Shown here: in pieces, positions 48,606 to 59,993 of the stretch
How the letters are laid out: every line of letters begins with the position of its first letter
How positions within the stretch are numbered: the stretch's first letter is position 1
Assembly (NCBI GenBank): GCA_018340375.1
Contig: JAFFJZ010000003.1
Location: forward strand, 9,920,001 to 9,984,000
Direction: 5' to 3'
From: Gonatopus flavifemur
Taxonomy: Eukaryota; Arthropoda; Insecta; Hymenoptera; Dryinidae
DNA: 64,000 nucleotides
Program-made: the position numbers and the translations under genes
The notes under the pieces: model-generated
Databases searched by the model: none
What the model was told of the DNA's origin: nothing
The model's input: only the letters and a program-made list of their open reading frames with translations

Positions 48606-49142
48606 TCTTGCTTGAGAAACACATCTTAAAAGATCTAACGGAATTAACTCACCCGTTAGTCCCCCGTCGTTTACACCAGTTGCCACAGGATTAAGTGGAA
48701 GGTGTCTTGAATCACAGAGTTTATCCTGTAACATAAATGAGAATTGCCTTTAAAACCACGATGATGGTTGTAATATATCAGTCACATGTACCTTTCCATC
48801 GAAACAAATCCTTTTTCCGCATTGTGAAATTAAATACATGAAATTAAATTGCATATAATTTTCCCTCAAGTATCGCTGGATGAGAAAATATCAAAGTAAA
48901 AACCGAACAGAACCGATCAAATGATATCCAAAACATTGTATGGATCTGTCCGACATTTGGAACAGGGGTCCGCATTGGTGAAGCCAAAAAATGTTCGTGA
49001 AGTATTATAATTAACAAGATTGTCAATTTTTCTACAGTTTCAAAACACAGGAATTCCTTCAATTGGTTCATTTACCGACTGATTCCACCCCGCTCGTCAG
49101 TATGAGACACTCTTTAACATCCATGATATTCGTACAAAGAAC

Positions 49143-49529
49143 ATGAAACTCTTCATCGAATTTATTTTTAAGCTAGGGATGCCAGACATCCCGCATTCGA
49201 ACTCGATGTTTCGAAGCCCGCATTATTACATAGGAAATGCTCCGCAAAAATCTTTTTGCACTACTGCTTTACCTATGATCTTTTTTTTTTCTTGTATAGC
49301 TATCGCCGCCACTATCGCGGCTACTGTCATCTTTGTTATATACAACAGGACCAGGATACGATACTCCGTTTTTCATGTACTGTTACGTCCAGAGAATCTC
49401 GTACCCAGATATATCGAAACCAAACTCTCTTTTAGTAACTATAAGGAAGAAAGGTTGATGACCTTCCTTTCTATTCAAGATCCCCTACTTTTGACGTCTA
49501 TGACAAGAACAGGGAAGAGCGGAGAATGA
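49143..49529 (+). CDS. 128-codon ATG open frame with one membrane-like segment, unknown
   Basis: Not recognised. A true ATG start. The N-terminus (MKLFIEFIFKLG) is mildly hydrophobic. A strong membrane-like helix at about residues 43-66 (PMIFFFSCIAIAATIAATVI, then FVIY) is followed by basic residues (NRTRIR), which fits a single-pass topology with the positive side after the helix. The helix is encoded by a short G+C-richer stretch (49300-49330), unusual for the region. The length is within reach of chance at this base composition and no flanking gene context supports it. Confidence 0.2.
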   Translation: MKLFIEFIFKLGMPDIPHSNSMFRSPHYYIGNAPQKSFCTTALPMIFFFSCIAIAATIAATVIFVIYNRTRIRYSVFHVLLRPENLVPRYIETKLSFSNYKEERLMTFLSIQDPLLLTSMTRTGKSGE

Positions 49530-49789
49530 GCATAAGGAAATTTGAAATGAACACACTTTAATTGAAATTGAATTATATTTACTGAATAATAAAGAAATGT
49601 GTTGTAATTACAAAAGATTAAATATTTTCATGTATATATATATTGACAAAAAAAATAGTAGAAATAATTAATCAAACAACACGAATGGTAAAAACAAAAA
49701 AAATGATATAAAATCATGGAGTACAGTTTATAGAAGGTTTAATAAGAATGTATTATAATTAATTTGATTCGAGATATTCGATTCTTCTT

Positions 49790-50020
49790 CTAGGCACCCG
49801 GTATTATACAAAAAATATAGAACCCGTGTGGAAATTCCTGCCGGGCTTAGACCTGGGCCAGGTTAATAATTCCTATTTGAAAAGTGGCCCAACTTGGAAT
49901 GTCACGCTTTTCAATCTAGGCCCCGTAATGGTATCAAATATTCGGGCAAAACAATGGTGGCCAACTCAGGGCTTTTCCTTGTCCCCTACCATGCCTCAAG
50001 ATCTCACACACAATACAAAA
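49790..50020. repeat. G+C-rich segment resembling family G
   Basis: Contains GACCTGGGCCAGGTT, GTGGCCCAACTTGG and CTAGGCCCCG in an otherwise A+T-rich region. It recalls the GGCCCAAGCTTG...CCTGGGCCA core of family G (52 and 57 kb). The similarity is compositional and short, so membership is uncertain. Confidence 0.3.
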
Positions 50021-50719
50021 TGGTAATGATTTCGAGAAAGTGTTACTTATATAAACATTTGGTACTCTCTGGTGCTGACAATTCTTAAAGGGCTAAGCAA
50101 TTATCAGCAATTCCATAAATGATACAGTTTTACAAAAGAAACGATTGCAAAATTTACTGAACTGACCAGACAAAAAGTTCTATAAAGTGTCATTATAAGA
50201 TGATTATATTCGATCTTGTAAGTCCAATAAATTCAGTCCTTTGAGAATCATTACATTTTTGCAACAAAATTGACTGAATCATTTGGAAAAACAAAACTTA
50301 AATTCAGCACAATCCATAATACTTGTTTCTGCTTTTTAGGAAAAGCCTTCAATGCAAATACATTTGTCATATGAACAAATAATCTGTAGGAAATTGAAAT
50401 CTTTTTCCATAAAAACATAAAAGTGAGTTTCATGGAAGAAAAGTTCGAAAAGTTCATATCCAAGATATTTTATCCAAAAATTGTACTCGTTCGTCATCGG
50501 TGCTGTGCAGTCGACGTAGGAACCTATTTGAAAAAGAGATTCGATGTTTTATATTCTTGAAATTAAAATCACGATTCTTGTTTTCTTAGCATGTGAAAAT
50601 TTGTCAGAATTGACAGACGACCTAGTACTGACCAGTTGTTTCTGTTTACCAACTGGCATCAACTCTTCGGCGAATTCCAGATAATAGTTGCTTCGCGTGG
50701 ACAGATAGCCTTAGAACAA
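50021..50719. other. gene-free stretch
   Basis: No gene or clear repeat. Short minus frames only. Confidence 0.4.
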
Positions 50720-51335
50720 TATTGAATCAAGGATCGGATTTTGGAGCAGCGAAACTGCACCAATAACAAAACAGGGTTGGTAGCCTGGTGAAATGCTACA
50801 AAAAAAAAACAAATACAGCACCAGTGTCGATGCAGCAACGTGGTTCTCATACGTGTTCAATAGTATATTAAGGTTGAACTTGCCTTTCCAAGCACATGGT
50901 CACTTTAGTGAAGCGAAACTGCACCCGTATTGAATCTGAGATGGAGGGATAATTCAATATGTCGGGTAGACGACAATGTGCTCGTATCAATAAAGTACTG
51001 GCTGACTGTGGAATCGATAATCAATCAACATTAAAATCGTGGCCAAGGGAACTTGGCTGTCATCGTGATCCAAAGATACGCCTTTACTGAGTCAGAGTTG
51101 AAAAGGTCATTTTCAGGATGTCAGGTGCATGACAATCTGCCGGTATTGGTAAGTTATTATTCGACTACGGAATCGATAATCATCTGACATTGAAAGCATG
51201 ATTGTAAAAATCTGTTTATTGTGGTGCGCCATTAGAAAGTAAGAGTTGGAGGAATCATATCGTCGGTGATCAATAATGTACCATTCTTCATGCAGCATTG
51301 ATTCGCAATGTGACAAGCTCATGAGGGGACACTAG
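50720..51335. repeat. diverged tandem units, period ~159 bp (family H, locus 2)
   Basis: GGAATCGATAATCA recurs at 51010 and 51169 with similar sequence around it, a spacing of 159. AGCGAAACTGCACC occurs twice (about 50738 and 50914). GGAACTTGGCTGT at 51048-51060 is identical to 43407-43419 in locus 1, and AGCGA(A/G)ACTGC also occurs at about 43594. The units are old and irregular; no coding signature. Confidence 0.5.
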
Positions 51336-52037
51336 CGCTGGGATTTTAGCCAAATCTTTCGTGTAAGATTTCTCCACAATACTTGAATATTTTCAGAATA
51401 TCAGAGTATTTTGGAAAAATCTTACATGAGAAATTTGGCTCATGTTCTAACGCTAGTATCTCCTTAAAAGTTGAATTTCAGATGAATGTCTCATATCTTT
51501 GATATCTTATACTTAAATATCTATATTGTTGGAAATTTATGCAAGAAGCTTGAATTACATATGATGGAAGCAATTATCACTCACGCGATTGAAAAAGATT
51601 CTGAAAATTTCAATTACATTTGGATGAAAAAATTGAGAATTCAATCACATTTGATTGGAATTTCTAATTTGATCATCAAGAATTGGGGAATTTGATTTAT
51701 AAGTGAACTTAAAAAATGAATAAAAATTCAAGAAATTGTCAACAACGCGTAATATTATTATTCAAAATTCCGATACAACGCCCTATGTAAAATATTATTC
51801 TTATTTCAATCTCTCTTTTCTGTACTGACGTAGTAACTGCCGATTATGGAAATTGCCAGTATTGGTAACAGTACTGTGCCAATATCGAACCACTTTGCCA
51901 TCCCCACATGAGGAAGTATATTCTTCCCAATCTATGAATATTTCCTTTAATAACATCATCATCAGTCATTTACGACCACATATGATACAAATATCGCAAC
52001 GTATGAGTAGAAAATAAGTGAAATCAGTATGTAAGAG
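51336..52037. other. gene-free stretch
   Basis: AATCTTTCGTGTAAGATTTC and the inverse-like AAATCTTACATGAGAAATTT at about 51350-51440 form a loose inverted pair ~90 bp apart. No gene seen. Confidence 0.4.
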
Positions 52038-52384
52038 CCCATGCAAGTATTGACAGGACTGGAAAAAACCACCTCAAGCTTGTTCCAGGATTGGCACATT
52101 CAATCTATCGTTTTAAGATGATTCGTGGAAGGTATTCCGAGGGAGAACTTTGAACTGAAATATGGATCAAATTACTCTCCTCATCAATAACTGTGATGAA
52201 ATAAGCATTGATTGATGCTTGGCAAATCATTTGGATTAGGTTGGAACGAAGTATTGGCCCAAGCTTGTCCGGATCTTATGATTCCCAAGCCTGGGCCAAG
52301 TTTATTGAACTGCTCAAGGCAAGTCTCATCAGGTCTTGTGCCACGCTTGGTCCATGATTGGACCATTGTTCCATACACACATGG
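52038..52384. repeat. dispersed repeat family G, copy 1
   Basis: Begins CCCATGCAAGTATTGACAGG and ends near CCATACACACATGG. The right half (52228-52384) is roughly 90% identical by eye to 57400-57562. It includes the inverted core TTGGCCCAAGCTTGTC ... CAAGCCTGGGCCAAG. Apparent frames on both strands simply follow the repeat. Confidence 0.8.
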
Positions 52385-53499
52385 GAGTGTAGTAATTGAT
52401 AAATAAGACCACATTTGTGCCATACGCTATCATCTCCCATACATTCTCTCTTTACGTTCTTGTACTACCAAATTGAAAAAGAACTCTCTGCAGAAGGAAA
52501 ACTCAGAATAATGACAATATTGAAATGTTCCTTTTAAAATTATACAAAGCAAAACTTCATTTCCCACTTTCCTCTGTTGTCTACAATTGCATATTGTAAG
52601 GAGAATATAATAACTTTGAAATGCTACATGGATGAATAACTTTACCATGCAAGTGCTTTATAAACTTCGTTACTGAGCACAATAACTTACGATGTACAAT
52701 TTTTCATCATTCTATGCGATGCCATATAAAATCGAATACTCAACAATAAACATGATCCCTTATTTTTATTCCCAACGATGCATATTGTACAAAGCAATGC
52801 GAACGAAATGTATTGGCAAACAAATATGAAAGTAAACAGATCTGTATTTATGATTACATTTAATTTGTCTCCAAGAGAAAAACAGTACGAAGTTCGCAAA
52901 AGAAAGTACAAATTCGGTCCTGAAGGATCCACTTCTTTGCGTGGAAGAGCAATGATAGCTTCACGTTATTGTTGTTGTCGTCGTTGTCGTGCGAGATAAA
53001 ATCCAATCGCGTCTTCCTCTTTGATTCTTGGAGTTTTGTTTGTACTGAATAGACAGAGATGAAAACGTCTTTATTATTCCTATTAGTAGTTGTAACACGA
53101 AGGTTTTGTCATCCCTGTCTCTCTTGCACATTGCGTTCGTTTTCAAACTCGTTTCCCACATGACGACGCGCAACATCTAAAGCTTTTGCCCTTACAAACT
53201 TTGCCAAAGACACTATGTGAATTTCTATTTTGCCTCAAGATCTTCTCATTCTCGTTCTTGTTTCTCTCTACTGTTTGGTATTTGAATTCTCCGCTACTCT
53301 GTGATAATGTAGTGAAGATTCGCCACGATAATGCGAACAACGTTACAATGATCGTACCAAGTGAATTCAGATGTTGGATTGATTTTTTTTCCCACTCTGT
53401 TGAAATTATTCTTTCAACGCGAGTATGGCATGATTTTATCAACAGAATCATGTGTAAATTTCATAGAAATCTTATAAAATTATGAATCATCGTTACATC
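52385..53499. other. gene-free stretch with triplet run
   Basis: Includes a GTT/GTC triplet run at about 52969-52992. Overlapping plus (53186-53485) and minus (53143-53451) frames of about 100 codons compete over the same bases and neither has splice support. Confidence 0.4.
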
Positions 53500-53870
53500 A
53501 AATGAAGTCTCTGTATTCCTTGGAGTGAAAATATTGCAAGTTCAACGAGAGTGGAATTCCATTCCCAAAGAGTGGGTTTTCACTCTTCTGGAGTGGACAT
53601 CCACTCTTTTGGAGTGAAAACTCACTCTCTATACACAGTAGAAAATTCGGTGTATTTTTGAGGGTCCACTCAAAATTTTTGTTAGATATCGACACCAAGG
53701 ATGTGAGAAATTAACGCAAGAGTATTAAATCTTAAATTCAACTGATCTGTGTTGATTTTCAACACGAATTTTGAGTGACCCTGTTCAGGAGTGGAATATC
53801 TCACTCTTGTTGGATTTGCAATATTTTCACTCTGTGGGAGTAAAACTGCTATTCCAAGAAATATAGAGAG
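53500..53870. repeat. GAGTG/CACTC palindrome cluster (E-like)
   Basis: A run of GAGTGGAATTCCATTC, GAGTGGGTTTTCACTC, GAGTGGACATCCACTC and GAGTGAAAACTCACTC units, then GAGTGGAATATCTCACTC at about 53790. Each is a small palindrome and together they form a series unlike ordinary tandem repeats. Comparable units occur at 20391, 21600, 23340 and 23660. Confidence 0.55.
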
Positions 53871-54084
53871 AATGAATTAGGTTTTGTTAAGAAAGGAGTA
53901 TAGGTCTATTGAGAAGATCCCGAGCTGAGCCTTGGTTTACAGCATCAAACACTACTTTCTTCAACGAAATGAGAATTCCAAAGTCATGAATGGTCTAGAT
54001 TCTTTTTCTCTTCTCTGGTCGGTATATCACCATCTCACATATTGCATGTTACAACTTGATTATCAAATGAGTTATGCGTTCCTC

Positions 54085-54240
54085 CTTCGTAATAGATGAT
54101 GCGAGTGCGAGCGACCTTAAATCGGTCCAATTACGTCAGCGATGACGCCTATCAAGAAGCTGACGCATACTTTTGAACCGGCGCGCGACGTTCCATTCAT
54201 CCTCGATGACGCGCATTTATATCATTGCGCAAGACCTTCT
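54085..54240. promoter_or_regulatory. candidate enhancer/promoter: four TGACG motifs plus C/EBP-like site
   Basis: A CpG-rich block about 150 bp long in A+T-rich flanks. It holds TTACGTCA (54131-54138), GATGACGCC (54141-54149), CTGACGCAT (54160-54168) and GATGACGCG (54205-54213). ATTGCGCAAG (54224-54233) is very close to the C/EBP palindrome ATTGCGCAAT. A TATA-like ATTTATAT lies at 54215-54222, between the last TGACG and the C/EBP-like site. Clusters of CREB/ATF and C/EBP sites are known in enhancers and promoters. No transcript start can be read from sequence. Confidence 0.4.
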
Positions 54241-56817
54241 GTTCAAGAGAATTCCTTGTTTCGAATTTGATTTTTTGCAGAATGAAACACATAAATTTGA
54301 AATATTGTATTATTAATTGATGATTTTCTCTGATCATGATCAATTTCTAACGATTTCTATAAAAAAGAATGTAGCAAAAGGATATATTGTTTGAAAGTAT
54401 ATATAATATATGTCGATGCAATTAGATGAGAGCAGGAATTCTTCATCCTCGTGTATGACTTGGTGAATTTGAATAAATGGAATTCAACAGATCGCATAGT
54501 TAGTGCGTTGTCGATAATTATCTCGGAGAGTTAATACGTTACACCGTGTTCTGTATTGATTCGAATTAGATTTGTGGTAGGGGGTAATAGCAATTATCCT
54601 TAAACATATTCCCATTGCTTCGATAATTCAAGGTTGACGTTTAATTACGTGCAATTGGATTCTTAAGGATTATCACGTTCGCGAGATATTCATGGAAGCA
54701 TCGATGTAATCTCTACATTTTCCTAGAATTATTTCTTTTTTTTTTACACATATACAAGATAGAAGATTCAAAATTTGGGAGCCGGTTTAAATGCTTACGA
54801 AACGAATGTTTCATTTCCTATCGAGAGCTCGGCTCGTACGTAAATATTCAATTGCAATATGGAAAATACGAAAACGATACAACAGTTCGATACCACGAAT
54901 ATGAAGAAGAATCGTTCTGTGGAAGCTTATGCTATATCGCAGTATATAATGGAAAGAGAAAATGTGGTGTATGATGAATTACATTTCAAAAATGAACATT
55001 TGTATTGAAGTGTGGATTCACAAAGGGACTATACGATATTCATGATTCCCAGAGATTAAATTGTCACTTGCGTTATGATTTATCACTTTTGACTTTGACA
55101 GAACGATGTGATGATAAAATGTATTCCTTTTGTTTTTCTTCTTCTTGATTTTGAATTCTTTGATTCAGTAATGAAATGACTTCACGCGTGAGTGAAATGC
55201 TGGACATGAGGTTGGAATTAAGAGAATAAAGTTAAATAAAATTGTCGAATTGATTGTTATTCGGCGACAAACTGAATATACTGTCAGAATTTCGAACAAT
55301 TTCAAAAGTTTACATCATTCATAGTTAACTTAGAGTTAAAACCTGACTACGAAAAAATAAGAGAAGTGAGTTAAAAGAACAAACTTTGAAACTAAAACCC
55401 GCAGGCGCGATCATGGAAAATATACACCCACTGAATAAGAATCATGAAAAATAAAAGAAGTAGTTTGACAAAAAACACAACTTTGATAAAGTACTATGCT
55501 GGTTCAAAAGAATGCAAACAGATGTTGCTTCTTGATACCCCGGTGGACACACATATAGGTACTTTTTTTTATCTTCTCTTACTTTTATTTCACTTTGATG
55601 AATGTACTCATTACATCTCTCGTCATTTAATTCTTGGAACATAACTTTGAACGAATATAAACGTGGTCTTATGTTCTATAATTTCCACGTACAGCGATAT
55701 ATTCGATTATAAGAGCAAAACATCATCACACGGCTGTATTCGTTTGAAATCAGGGATGATGCATTTCGAAAATCATAAATTGCATTCAAAGAGTTCAAAC
55801 ATTACCATAATGAGATGAAATGAAAGTGAAATCATTCCAACATTCGACTTGGAATTGAGAAAGTCAAAAGATCAATGGAAAACGATTGAAAGTGATCGAA
55901 GTATTCGAAAAAATCGAACAAAACGCAAACTGTGAGAATGCTTTACCGAGCATCATCACAAATCTCAATCACCGTTGTTTGAATAAAGCGGTACTTAACA
56001 AAGCTAGATTGAAATCAAAGTGATAGGAACTGTCCCATTGAAATCCTCTTACTCAAATTTCACCAATCTGAATTCTTCTAGCAGAGCTTTTACAAATGTT
56101 CAGTAAAGTCGGCAACTAATCGAAACTGATCAAGTTGAATGGTGTTTAATTAACACGTGTATGAGCTATACACTAAATTTCAACATATTCGTCGTAATAT
56201 TTCAAGTGTCTGTCTATGTAAGTCTATGTAATAACTAGAATTACAAGTAAATATTTTATTTCACTGATTTGCTTATTCAGAGTTATTTATACATGAAAAG
56301 TTTCACATGACATCGATACTTCTATTTCATTTTGGTCGCATAGAAAATTGAATGTTAAATTCTAATTTTATCAAATGTCAATTGATCAACTTTTTGATGA
56401 TGTGCGAAGATTCGTTCAATAGTAAATGTACGTATAGATGTATACGACAACGCGAATGTGAAAGAATTCTTCTTCGAGATTGAACAATGTGGTGTGCATC
56501 GTTCGAAACGTATCAAGTTTGTTTCCATATGGTTGTTACGCGAGTGACGACTATTGGCAAATACAACAAACACCATAAGATTTTATAGCCCGCACACGCT
56601 ATTCCCAGAACGACAATCTACACGAAACACTACAAGCGCTGAGAGGAAACGATCTAATATGTTGAATGAAAGTTTTGCCACAACTTACGAGGGTAAATAA
56701 TGTCAGATCGTTAGGATTGCTTTGATATAAAAACTGTTGAGAGCAAAAATCGTATCTCATTATTTTAATCATATATCACGGATATTGTAATTCTGAGGAC
56801 AAAAACAAACTTACTCA
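54241..56817. other. gene-free stretch
   Basis: No gene, repeat family or strong splice signal noticed across this interval. Frames at 55442-55644 on the two strands mirror each other and are incidental. Confidence 0.45.
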
Positions 56818-57175
56818 CCCATGCAGGTATTGAAAAGACTGAAAGAAAATCCAAGCTTGGTCCAGAGTTGGCACGTGTATTAGGAACAAACCTCCGTTAA
56901 AAATAATTAGACCCATGATGATTGGTTTCATGATTGTCCCGCTGTTTCTAATGGATAGTTAGTCATGGGACATTTGTTCGTATCTTTGGAATGGCCATTG
57001 CACTTGGTACAAGCTTGGCTTGATTATTTAAGCCGATGTTGTCCACAAAAGTGGCACAGTGTTTTCAATTAGTGACCGAATTCCGAGTTCACAATGGATA
57101 AAGACTTGTGCATAACTATCAGGCCAAGACCAGTCAAATCTCCTCCCCATGATTGGCCCCACACTCCAGTTTAAC
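56818..57175. repeat. dispersed repeat family G, copy 3 (diverged)
   Basis: The start (CCCATGCAGGTATTGAAAAG ... CAAGCTTGGTCCAGAGTTGGCAC) matches the starts of copies at 52038 and 57309. CCATGATTGGCCCC near 57155 matches their ends. The middle is poorly alignable, with its own CAAGCTTGGCTTG motif. Confidence 0.5.
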
Positions 57176-57308
57176 ACACTAAGATAGATATATTTGATCT
57201 AAATAAGAATAACACTTGACTCAATGGTAGTAGGCTACTTTTAAATGTGATCATACACGGAAATCAACTGATCTTGAAGAACTCTCTACAGGATTTCAAG
57301 ATGTCTTT

Positions 57309-57562
57309 CCCATGCAGGGATTAACAAGACTGGGAGAAACCCAAGCTCGTCCCAGTCTTGGCACATTTAATCTATCGTTTCAATATCGACATCTGTGATG
57401 AAAGAAGCATTTGGACTAGGTTGGAACGAACTATTGGCCCAAGCTTGTCCTGATCTTATGACTCCCAAGCCTGGGCCAAGTTTATTGAATTTCTCAAGAC
57501 AAGTCTCGGCAGGTCTTGTGACAGGCTTGGTCCATGATTGGAATATTGTTCCATACACACAT
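57309..57562. repeat. dispersed repeat family G, copy 2
   Basis: Same element as 52038-52384 but lacking about 90 bases between CTATCGTTT and CTGTGATGAAA. The inverted core GGCCCAAGCTTG/CCTGGGCC is intact. It lies only ~130 bp after copy 3, in the same orientation. Confidence 0.8.
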
Positions 57563-58639
57563 ATATGTAATTCATCTCAAGTTTTTTCAATTTCAACAGT
57601 GAACAATAACTAAAACAAAATCATTGGAACTGTGTGTCATTTTGAACAAACAAATCCTGAACAAAGACAAATTTTTGAATCAAAAGGTTAGAGAGTAGAT
57701 ATAACATAATTATACATCCACAGCGTGTATAATTGCAGAGGATATAGGTATTCGGATCATATATAATCTACACCACTTCCCGGACATCCTATTAGTTCAA
57801 TATACATGTGCAAGTACGTATATGTATATTCGGTATGTAATTATATTCGAAGTACGTACGGTAGTGGCCCAACGTATTAGATGCAACTATATATATATAT
57901 ACATTCACAATACGTTCAACATATTATACATGTATGTATCGTACATAGGTTTTTGTTTGCAAGGATAATATTATGATAATACAGAATTTATCGGGCGGAA
58001 GGATCAAAGTAAATAACCGTGACCAAGCGTGTTAATGCATTATGCATAAGTCTAATAAACGATTAGAATTCCTATACATACGTATCTAGTTTGGAAGCTG
58101 ACCAATTTCCGATGAATAAGTCAACCGATCGAATCAATGACAAAAAGGTGCTTGTTCCATATGAACATCTCCTGGGATATGACTACGTTAATGGAATTTA
58201 AATAATTTAATCAGTGCATAAAACCTTCAACTCCACGAATATTGATTACGTAACAGAATTCTAGGTATTAAAATCAGTGACTGGAGAACTATTGGAATTC
58301 CATTGATTTGTATTTGGAGAGTCCTTTCATAGGAACAACAGAATACTCATTTGATTTATGAAATCGCATAATTCATATGTACAGTTGAGCTGGTAACAGT
58401 TTGAAGTTATTATTAGGTGCATTAATGATCACATTTTGAGGCATGTGTTATGGCGTTTAATGTCAGATCCATGTTTCATTTGTTGTTATATGAAACATTG
58501 AAGAAACACTCTTGAGAAATTTTCATCCATTTTTTGGTCCATTGTTAACAAACTCGTCACCTGTTGGATTAGATTTATTAAGATTTTTGAAATATTTGAA
58601 AATTCACGTATCATTTTGGAACTTTACTTTGGCACTTTA
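57563..58639. other. gene-free stretch
   Basis: Contains a (TA)n run at about 57887-57902 and TACGTATATGTATATT-type sequence. No gene seen. Confidence 0.45.
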
Positions 58640-58775
58640 TTTTGAGATGCTGCCAATACTAACTCTATTTCAACTGAAAATAAGCCACGAAAACAAATGC
58701 CGTCATAACGGGAAAGGGTGAATTCCAGCCAAGTTTTCAAGTAAGATACAGCCTCGTTCAGGCAGACTTTTTACA
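58640..58775. repeat. dispersed repeat, partial copy matching 48500-48605
   Basis: GCCACGAAAACAAATG, GGGAAAGGGTGAATTCCAGC, TTTTCAAGTAAGATACAGCC and GACTTTTTAC follow the same order as at 48500-48605. Confidence 0.6.
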
Positions 58776-59100
58776 GTGTAGCTGTGATGGTCATTTGAAC
58801 CTGTTAATGGGAGCAGCTACAACGTTACAGTTGCAGCACTTCTGACAAGCATGCTGGTAGCAGTAGGAACTGCTCAATAGCTGTAGCAAGTACTCATACA
58901 ATTTAAATTATTCAAGTGGTTTTTTTTCAGTGCACATTTTTGTCCCATCGGAAATGAAAAATCATAATTCTCTAAACAGAGAATCAATTTTGCTTTCATG
59001 CTACGAATTCTTATTGTTGCAACTAATAAATGGCTATAACTGCAACTATTTTAGCTGTAGCAGCAGAATACTATACCACAGGAAATTCATTGTCTAACCA
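58776..59100. repeat. degenerate GCTGTAGCA/GCAGCTAC-rich stretch
   Basis: Repeated GTAGCTGTGAT, GAGCAGCTACAACG, GCTGTAGCAAG, GGCTATAACTGCAAC and AGCTGTAGCAGCAG motifs in both orientations. Similar motifs occur in the hairpins at 61527-61651 and 63315-63436. Confidence 0.4.
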
Positions 59101-59559
59101 AATTTCTGACATTATACATAATTTTCATATAATTCAATGTAGTTTATATGATTCTGAAAATTTATTCCAACAGGGAGTTTGAAAATGTTGGAAAACATCA
59201 TTTATATGAAAATTAAGAATATATCTCAAATCAGTGATGTGCTGAGAAAAATCTCTTTTGTTGTATCAAGTAAAAATGACATGAAGTTGCCTGAACCAAA
59301 ATATTGTTTGTTGCAATGAAAATTCTCAGTTGAAGGGACTCTATACTAATATTTAGTTGAGGCAATTAAATTTCCTAGTTGCGCTTTTATTTCACTATAA
59401 TTTTCAGTCACGAAAACTAAACAGTATTTTCAGTGTGCTGTTTTTTGAACAGAATCGATTCTTTTATAGAAAAAGTATTCAGTTTTCATAGATTTTTATG
59501 AAATATCGATAAAAACCTAGTGTATTTTTAAGAAAGAGAGAATCGATTCTTTTGAGGTG

Positions 59560-59765
59560 GGGGAGGGGAAAAGTCGAATTTTTAGTAAACTCTCTGGTAG
59601 AAATTGCAATTTTGAGAGTTTTTCAGGAATGCTTAGGATATTTTCAGATTTTCTTAGAATTATTCTGAATTTCATAGAGACTTACTCTGATTCACAGAGA
59701 ACGTTCGAATTTTTCAGAATTTTTCAGAGATTCTCAGAAGTTTTCAGAGAAATATTTCCACCAAG
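59560..59765. repeat. degenerate TTTTCAGA/TCTGAA repeat
   Basis: A series of TTTTCAG, TTCTCAGA and TTTTTCAGAG words with short spacing. The 76-codon plus frame across it (Phe/Arg/Glu-rich) is a by-product of the repeat. Confidence 0.5.
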
Positions 59766-59829
59766 GCTTTCTTCGAAAAATACATAATTGATGCAAATTC
59801 AAAGGGGATAATAATGAAATACATAGTTG

Positions 59830-59993
59830 GATTGCGCACCTCCGTGCTCTTTGAATTTTCACATGATTTGCGAAAGCTAAAAATGAAATTTTCAAATTTG
59901 TTGATGTTTAGAGGTTAAAATTTTGGTTAGAATTTTATTTTTTAACCTTTAGAAATCATTAGGAAATTCAAAATGCGCGGTAGTGCGCAATTC
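59830..59993. mobile_element. 164-bp palindromic MITE-like element
   Basis: GATTGCGCACCTCCGTGCTC at the left pairs with the inverse of GCGCGGTAGTGCGCAATT at the right. The following ~45 bases of each arm (TTTGAATTTTC, ATGATTTGCGAAAGCTAAAAA and inverse) remain alignable. G+C-rich tips on A+T-rich arms make a stable foldback. Confidence 0.65.

Noticed and set aside
52184..52423. 79-codon minus frame and its relative at 57367-57558
   Set aside because: Similarity is explained by repeat family G; stops and length differ between copies.
53143..53485. competing ~100-codon frames on both strands
   Set aside because: They use the same bases and neither has splice sites or a recognisable domain.
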